This document shows positions 58,371 to 64,000 of a DNA stretch of 64,000 nt, piece after piece; the stretch's first letter is position 1, and the number at the start of each line of letters is the position of its first letter. The stretch is from Panax quinquefolius (Eukaryota > Streptophyta > Magnoliopsida > Apiales > Araliaceae): NCBI GenBank assembly GCA_020205615.1, contig CM035171.1, positions 7,085,399-7,149,398 of the forward strand, read 5' to 3'. The position numbers were made by a program, and so were the translations under genes. The notes under the pieces are model-generated. The model ran no database searches. It was not told the DNA's origin and was given only the letters and a program-made list of their open reading frames with translations.

Positions 58371-58866
58371 AACGAATTAACATTTTCCATTGAAGAAGTT
58401 CGGTAAGGAAGTGCATTTTTCATAAACCAGAGAAAGTTATGAAGTATGGTCCTCAATTAAGGACCTCAAACATGACATCATTTTTGTAATTAGGTATTTC
58501 TAGATCTGCTTTATTGTGCACTCCATAATGGTGGATCTCTAATCTCTATCATCCCTTATGGTTCTTGTTGCAAGTTTTGTTAAATTGTTTAACCTTTCAC
58601 CAATAAAGGGAAAGAAGATTATCACTTAGTAGAGACTACATAAGAAGTATTTATGGACAACGGCCAATCAATGGGATTTTCTATATTGTTTTTTGAAATA
58701 TTCTTCTTTTGTAGTACTACATTGAACCACGACGCATTTGAATTGCTGCTATTCATTCACATTTTCACTAAACTTAAAACAGTCTTGAATTTGCTTCCTA
58801 CTATTTCTCTTTTTATTTTTTTATGAGCAGATAGATAGAACGCAGAAACCGAAGAACTTAAAGACT

Positions 58867-58896
58867 AACCATGACCATGACCATGACCATGACCAT
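58867..58896. repeat. (ACCATG)n microsatellite
   Basis: About five hexamer copies. Confidence 0.85.
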
Positions 58897-59428
58897 TCTA
58901 AGAGAAGAAAAATATGCCAATAAACCACAATTCTCCTCATGCTTGTCCATATTCCCACTATACAAATAAATACTTTTTTGTCCCTCGAGGAAAATTAGGT
59001 ACGACTCTATCAAACTATGGCCATTTCATGAACTCAAAAAGTATAGAAAAGCTATTCATATCATCATGCAAATTGTTGGCGTGGCAGGGGTGAGGGGATT
59101 GACCCTTACCAAGTACTATGCAGTAACACCAACAATATCACAAAAAGAAGGGAATTGTATTTTTGTATTATCCTAAGGAAACAAAAAATAAAATTCATCC
59201 GGCCAAGCTAGAAAAAGTCAGAGGGACAGAGATTATGATAAATTTAAAATTCGCCCAAATGCCAATTATACCCCTGACAGGCTTCTTCTGAGAAACACAG
59301 AGGCAATTTCAGTGTGCAAGAACCAACCAAAGCCGACAAGAACAATTAACTGTCTGTTGCCTGTACTCTGGGTTGTCATCCATTGCTGACCCCACTCTCT
59401 TTCCTCGAACTCCTTCCACTTTCCCCCT

Positions 59429-59437
59429 TATATTAAA
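59429..59437 (+). promoter_or_regulatory. TATA box of the KIC-like gene
   Basis: TATATTAAA, 84 bases upstream of the ATG, with a CT-rich 5' UTR between them. Confidence 0.65.
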
Positions 59438-59512
59438 CTCTCATCTCTCCTCAATTCTCCCCATTCTTTCTCTCTCTCTCTCTCTCTGAAATTGTGAACA
59501 GAGTTTTTAAGA

Positions 59513-59887
59513 ATGGCTGGTGGGAAAGTTGCTAATGATTTTCAAGATATGTTGCCGATTATTGCGGATAAGTTGGGTGGAGATGGTTTAATAAAGGAAT
59601 TGTGTAATGGGTTTAAATTGCTGATGGACAGGAACAAAGGGGTGATCACTTTTGAGAGCTTGAAGAACAACTCTGCTTTGCTTGGGTTGCAAGATTTGAG
59701 AGATGATGAGCTGTTGAGCATGATGAGGGAAGGTGATTTCAATGGCGATGGGGCCCTTGACGAGATGGAGTTTTGTGTTTTGATGTTCAGATTAAGCCCA
59801 GAGTTGATGAAACATTCTGAGGATTGGCTTGAACAAGCCCTGCAACAAGAATTCAACGCTTCTTGTTTTGATAGAAAACAATTGTAG
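59513..59887 (+). CDS. KIC/PBP1-like single EF-hand calcium-binding protein
   Basis: Intact single-exon gene, 124 residues, start in AAGAATGGCTGG. The N-terminal half (FQDMLPIIADKLGGDGLIKE, residues 10-29) and ESLKNNSALLGLQDLRDDE form the first, degenerate EF-hand. The active loop DFNGDGALDEME spans residues 75-86, with ligands D75, N77, D79, A81 (backbone), D83 and E86. FCVLMFRLSPELM follows. This is the layout of KIC (which inhibits the kinesin-like calmodulin-binding protein and shapes trichomes) and of PBP1 (which binds PINOID). Length fits both, about 125-135 residues. It probably senses calcium and acts by binding a partner. An AT-rich 3' region follows, with AATAAA-like signals near 59,925 and 60,002. 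Which of the two paralogues it is closest to cannot be settled here. Confidence 0.92.
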   Translation: MAGGKVANDFQDMLPIIADKLGGDGLIKELCNGFKLLMDRNKGVITFESLKNNSALLGLQDLRDDELLSMMREGDFNGDGALDEMEFCVLMFRLSPELMKHSEDWLEQALQQEFNASCFDRKQL

Positions 59888-61526
59888 AAGTAAGATTGAT
59901 TTAACTGTTTTGACTTTGGAAAATAAATCTATTTGGAAATTATACCAGTTTTCATCTTCTTGTAATGTTGTTCATGTTGACAAAACAAATGAAAATATAT
60001 GAATAAAATATGAATTGAGAATTGGGTATGTTTGATTTGGTTACCCAAGTATCTGCAAATTACAAGAGAATGAGATCGATGTGCCATTGATTAGGCTTCT
60101 TCTTTTTTGGGTCATTATTTTATTTTATTTTTCTTAATAACTTTTTGACTAGTGTTGTCTGTTCATGTTTCAGCTTGGATGATGTTTCATGTAAGATGGG
60201 AACATAGATCCGTAACTGATGGATGTTTCATCTTTTGAAATTGTAATCTGATGGATTGGTTTAGTTGAGGTCGAACCAACAGGAATGTAATTTAATTAGG
60301 TTTCGGATTCACAGTAGAATAGGTTTGTGTAAATTGTTGTGATGTATTTTTCTCAAGGGTAGAGGAGAAGACATATAATCTTGTGCATGATGAATAATTA
60401 CTCTTTACTCAACTTGAAAAGTTAACCTGTCAAGGGGAAATGGCAAAACCTAATTCAATTTGCAATCAATGCGAACTTGATTACAAATTGTTGATCGATT
60501 TAGAGTGGAGTTTGACAAATTTGAGAGTTTTTAAAATGTGTGAATATATATATATATATATATATGGATTGTTCTTATTTTTCTTGCAACTGGACTTTGA
60601 ACAAGCCCCCGATGAACCAAGCATTATTAATTAATTGAGGAGAAAGTGAAATAATCTTCCAAAGTTGCATTTCCATTTCTTTTTTATCTTCCTTTTCTAG
60701 CCACCAGGCCCAAACAAGGACAAGGTCAATCCACTCGGTCTTGTTATGGAATAAACCAAGTCTGACGACTGGCGAGTATACACAATTATATTTAGTCATG
60801 GCGGCTTTATACTTCGACTAACTATAATTGGTATTCAACTGGGAAAACTAAATAAAATTCCAAACGGTGTTTTTGTTAACTACTTACTCCAGAAAAAAGA
60901 ATTTTTGTCATCAACTTTGGCTTGTTTTTTAATCGGTCCAGATCTTAGTTTCACTTTATCCATTCATTTCAATTTCACTCCCTTTAGCGACGGATCGACG
61001 ATGACGATTCGATCATATATAATCGTCTATCTATCTTTTAATGACGCTTATATGTTGTATGTCATTAAAAGTATGCGATTTACTATATATTTAATCAACC
61101 GTCTTAAAGGATGGTGAAATTTCGGGTGAGTTGGATAAAAAGGTGAAATTTTAAGATCCGGACTATATTTTTAACTCCTGCAAATGATCTTTTTGACAAT
61201 TTATTTAAGCAGTATTAAATTTGACTTGTTATATTCTTTTATTATAATGAAATTTAAAATTATAGACATATTATTTTAAAATTTATGCTTAAATACGTGT
61301 TGTACACATTTTAATACAATGATTAGTACTAATATTAATATTAATATTAATATTAATATTAATACTAATACAAGCCAAGGGTGTGCATATTAAATAGTTT
61401 TTTTGATGAACAAACTAAATAGTTTGCAGCAGTTGAATCATGCATGTTTGATGAACAAACTAAACCTACCCATTCCCAGTGGGACTGCGTAATAAAACTA
61501 TTATGCGACGAACTGGATTGTATTAG
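59888..61526. other. Intergenic, no gene recognised
   Basis: 3' flank of the KIC-like gene, then AT-rich DNA. TA microsatellite at 60544-60566 and an (ATTAAT)n tract at 61329-61370. A 16-bp direct repeat GATGAACAAACTAAA(T/C) at 61,405 and 61,450. Short frames at 60,440, 60,575 and 60,905 look accidental. Confidence 0.6.
61329..61370. repeat. (ATTAAT)n microsatellite
   Basis: About six copies of TATTAA. Confidence 0.85.
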
Positions 61527-62254
61527 ATTTTTTATTATCAGGATCAGGCGAATCTGGAAGTTTACTGTAGAAAAAATTCCAAAACTTATTTAAGATTTCT
61601 TCAATGGTTAACATTTCAATCTGGGTTTGGTTCACGTCAGCTAGTCATTCCATTCCTTCCTCCCCTATTCATTCCTTCCTCCCTATCCCCCCCTCCCCTC
61701 CCCGCTCCCCGCTCCCCTGATGTGCCTGTGCTTCCCGGGCAACGACCAGAGGAGGTTGAGCTAGAATTATCTGATTTTATGTCAATTCTGATGGCGAAGA
61801 AGAGACCCCCGAAAGTGTTTCGCCAAAGTAGGCGACAAAGTCTCAGGGACGGGTTCTGGAACAACGAGGTTACGGTGACCAATATACTTCAGAAAAAGAC
61901 TCACAACAGGGATTTCGGACATCACTTACGCACGCAATTTTCGATGCTGAGTTCTCTCTGCAAGACAAAAATTTCATTAAACCTAGCTCGTCCAAGAGTA
62001 CTTTCGAAAAGTCTAGACAGCGCCCCGCTTTATGGCTGGACTAACTCGGGGAAGGGTCAATCTTCTCCGAAGTATGTTTCACAACCACTCATTCGTCCGG
62101 ACCAAATAGAATAGAGAAACAAGAAGGAAAAGAATAGTGGTTTGTTAGGGGTCGAATTGGACTCTTCTTCTTTGTGTAAAAAGCAAGAGTCAGAGCTTTT
62201 ATTTACTCAACTGTTGATTCAATTGCGACAAGAGCATATTCGAGAGCATCAATG
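61527..62254 (+). CDS. Unrecognised ORF, possibly an exon or gene fragment
   Basis: Frame open from 61,527 to a TAG at 62,112, and then in the same frame to a TGA at 62,252. It has no clear ATG. A splice-acceptor-like TTTTTTATTATCAG ends at 61,541. The product starts with DQANLEVYCRKN..., then a proline-rich part (SLSPPPLPAPRSPDVPVLPG, 61,660-61,737), EEVELELSDFMSILMAKKRP, a basic segment, a GWTNSGKGQSSPKYVSQPLI piece near 62,035, and after the TAG the coherent stretch ESELLFTQLLIQLRQEHIR. Base composition is richer in GC than its surroundings. I do not recognise a family. It could be a 3' exon, an organelle-derived insert or a relic. Confidence 0.35.
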
Positions 62255-62308
62255 AATAGAGCCTATTATGCTCGTAGCATTAAATATCTCATACTTTTTT
62301 TATTCTAA

Positions 62309-62571
62309 TTCTCTCTCCGTATTTAATAAGTATGAATAGAGAATATTTTGAATTGAATAACTAAAAAGTCACTCTCTCATCTATATTAAAAATAATTAAT
62401 GACATATTATTATGGACAATTTTATCATTTCATTCATCTTCTTAATATGAGTGAAAAGTCTACTAAGACTTTTATCCTGGGACAAATGGAATATATTTAA
62501 TATTATACAATCATTTTTTTAATATTTGTGCACAATTCTAAAAAGTCTTATATTAAAGGACGGAGGGAGTA
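62309..62571. mobile_element. Stowaway-like MITE
   Basis: About 262 bp with terminal inverted repeats: left CTCTCTCCGTATTTAATAAG (62,311-62,330) against the complement of TAAAGGACGGAGGGAG (62,554-62,569), which reads CTCCCTCCGTCCTTTA. CTCCCTCCGT ends and a TA target are typical of Stowaway (Tc1/mariner) MITEs. Right flank TATATA. Noncoding inside. Confidence 0.85.
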
Positions 62572-63515
62572 TATATTAAAAATAATAATTTTTCACTTTT
62601 AATTTTATTATTCATAAATAAGGGGTAAATGACTTTTTATACCAAGATGAGGATTCGGGGAAAGTGGGCCACTTATTCTGATATCTCAGCTACATAATAA
62701 ATATGTAAAGATTATTAAAAAGAATATTAATAAAAGAGGAGTAAAATAGATATTATATTTAGTTAAAATAACTTATAATTTATTTTAAATAAGTCACAAA
62801 TAGTTACTTATTTTTTTGATTTAAAACTCAACTTATAAGTCAAAAAATAAATTATTGACAAATATCTTAATAGTAAAAAACAATTTATAAATTGATTGGA
62901 CTAAAGAGTCCTCCCCCTCTTCTCGCAGGCTATCCACTCTATAACTATAAATTAGTGGAGGAGATCACAACGGAGCCAGGGTGGCGCCACCTTGGGTCAT
63001 TTCGACTATTTTATAGAAAAGGATACATTGGGTTTTTCAAAGTATAAAATCTCATATTATTTATTTAAGTTTAGACTGATTGTCATAAAATCAAACTTTT
63101 CTTACCAACTTTGATTCAGATGGAACCAATATAAATTCATCGGCCAAACTTTGGTAAAAGAAATCAAACATACAACTTAAATTACATCCCAAAAATATGG
63201 ATTTGACTCCCTTCCACTACACATTCCTTCCAATTTTATTGAAATCTTCTAATACCAACTCTTCAAAATTCTAGCTATTTAAAGAAACATACAGATTAAA
63301 GGGATCAAGGTTGCTTCAAGTTTGGCTGAATGTTCAAATAATGCAGCCATACACCCATAACAAGATAATTGGCTCCATGACCAAAAAAACAATGACTGAT
63401 GCACTGATTACTTTGCAGAAAATATGTAAACAAGCATAGAATCACATTTTACAAAAACCTGCTTCTTAGAAGGTGTGCAATATATCCTTGAAAATAATCC
63501 AAACAAGAAATAACA
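62572..63515. other. Intergenic with dispersed repeat copy 2
   Basis: 62,704-62,860 repeats the element at 54,298-54,460 in the same orientation. The rest has no gene recognised. About 63,430-63,515 is the 3' flank of the FBD gene. Confidence 0.6.
62704..62860. repeat. Dispersed repeat, copy 2
   Basis: Shares ordered blocks with copy 1 at 54,298-54,460 (see there). No ends defined. Confidence 0.8.
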
Positions 63516-64000
63516 TCAAAGTAAATACTGATTCTCCGATCTATTTACTAAAACTTCAAAATGTGGAGGTCCTTGTAGAATTTCACCCGCTTGAACTCGC
63601 CTAGTTAAAACTACTGGAGGAAACAAGATCTCACCAACTTGTGTAGGAATAACTACAATCTTTTGCAAGACAACTCCTTGCTCTGTCAAAAGCTTCAGAA
63701 ATTGCAATTCATTCTCCGATCCCTCGTAATTTTTCATCTTGACTTGCTTGAGATTTGGCATGCTTAAATTTATAGGTTGGTTCAAAAGATCCTCTGATAA
63801 GTTTTCCTGAAAACAAATAACAATATCAGGTTGTAGCAAGCTAGAGTACAAGGCTACCATAGCAGTAGATGTGACTGCTAGAACCATGTCAAGATACCCA
63901 CATCCTCATCTATCTTGGGAAGATAATCTAGGATCATGGTGCAGAGGCTTGGAGCAATGTAAAGCAATGCAGCAATACCAAGTCGTTCATATTTTGTATA
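63516..64000 (-). CDS. F-box/FBD/LRR protein, 3' end (partial)
   Basis: Minus strand. The last exon is 63516-63806: ENLSEDLLNQPINLSMPNLK, QVKMKNYEGSENELQFLKLL, EQGVVLQKIVVIPT, ending in FEVLVNRSENQYLL. LKxVxxxxxxGxxxEL-x-Fxxxxxxx and the LQKIVVI piece are the FBD domain pattern. A 95-bp intron (63807-63901) with GT at the donor and TTTTCAG at the acceptor joins it, phase 0, to an upstream exon that runs off the window: GIAALLYIAPSLCTMILDYL and PKIDED. F-box/FBD/LRR proteins are substrate adaptors of SCF ubiquitin ligases; the F-box itself would be at the N-terminus, outside. The tail after FBD is longer than usual, about 40 residues. Confidence 0.85.

Larger units (their letters stand above)
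58371..59512. other. Intergenic and promoter of the KIC-like gene
   Basis: No gene recognised in 58,371-59,400. Contains an ACCATG hexamer repeat (58867-58896). Close to the gene: TATA box TATATTAAA at 59429-59437 and a CT tract at 59468-59487, 25 bases before the ATG. Confidence 0.6.

Noticed and set aside
59542..59856. Antisense frame of 104 codons in the KIC-like gene
   Set aside because: It is the shadow of a well-supported EF-hand gene.
61637..61882. Minus-strand G-rich frame opposite the unrecognised ORF
   Set aside because: Composition follows the pyrimidine-rich tract on the plus strand. The plus-strand frame is longer and more protein-like.
1..64000. tRNA, rRNA, riboswitch or other structured RNA genes
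   Set aside because: None found by eye. The tRNA-like matches are only the short primer-binding sites.

Overview
The window is nuclear DNA of a flowering plant, almost certainly a eudicot. The evidence is layered LTR retrotransposons, short GT-AG introns, MITE-like repeats, and plant-specific genes at the right end (a B-box zinc-finger gene, a KIC/PBP1-type EF-hand gene, an S-receptor-like kinase relic and an F-box/FBD gene). The species cannot be named from the sequence.

Left three quarters (1-46,793): nested and tandem LTR retrotransposons. (1) 1-31,602 is a minus-strand Ty3/gypsy array of the form LTR - body A - LTR - body B - broken LTR. Both bodies keep gag and protease but have lost nearly all of pol, which is replaced by about 1.3 kb of noncoding sequence plus ten copies of a 57-bp repeat. 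(2) Body A is split by a minus-strand Ty1/copia element (4,908-23,877). (3) The copia element is split by a plus-strand Ty3/gypsy element C (10,198-19,948, target duplication ATTTT), the only copy with recognisable gag, protease, RT, RNase H, integrase and C-terminal domain. (4) 31,603-33,344 holds fragments of another minus-strand element, with an acidic coiled-coil ORF upstream of a broken gag start. (5) That sequence is interrupted by a plus-strand gypsy array (33,350-46,788) with three LTRs and two pol-deleted bodies, D and E. One perfect 5-bp duplication, AAACA, flanks the whole 13.4-kb array.

The gypsy families A/B, C and D/E are related. They share the pol tail, the primer-binding site, GAATATTC palindromes near the U3 end, and hairpin-forming repeats around a GTAGTGCA core. 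C looks like the autonomous type. A/B and D/E look like non-autonomous derivatives.

Right quarter (46,794-64,000): AT-rich unique sequence with small repeats and a few genes. From left to right: a ~259-bp duplicated block; a frameshifted SANT/NAM-associated (PIF/Harbinger ORF1-like) gene; an intact two-exon single B-box gene; a 134-bp foldback; a decayed G-type lectin S-receptor kinase; an intact KIC/PBP1-like calcium-binding gene; an unrecognised ORF; a Stowaway-like MITE; and the 3' end of an F-box/FBD/LRR gene running off the right edge.

One caution applies to the retrotransposons. Differences between near-identical copies cluster at CCGG, CAG and CTG, so some frameshifts may be sequencing errors at methylated sites rather than real mutations.
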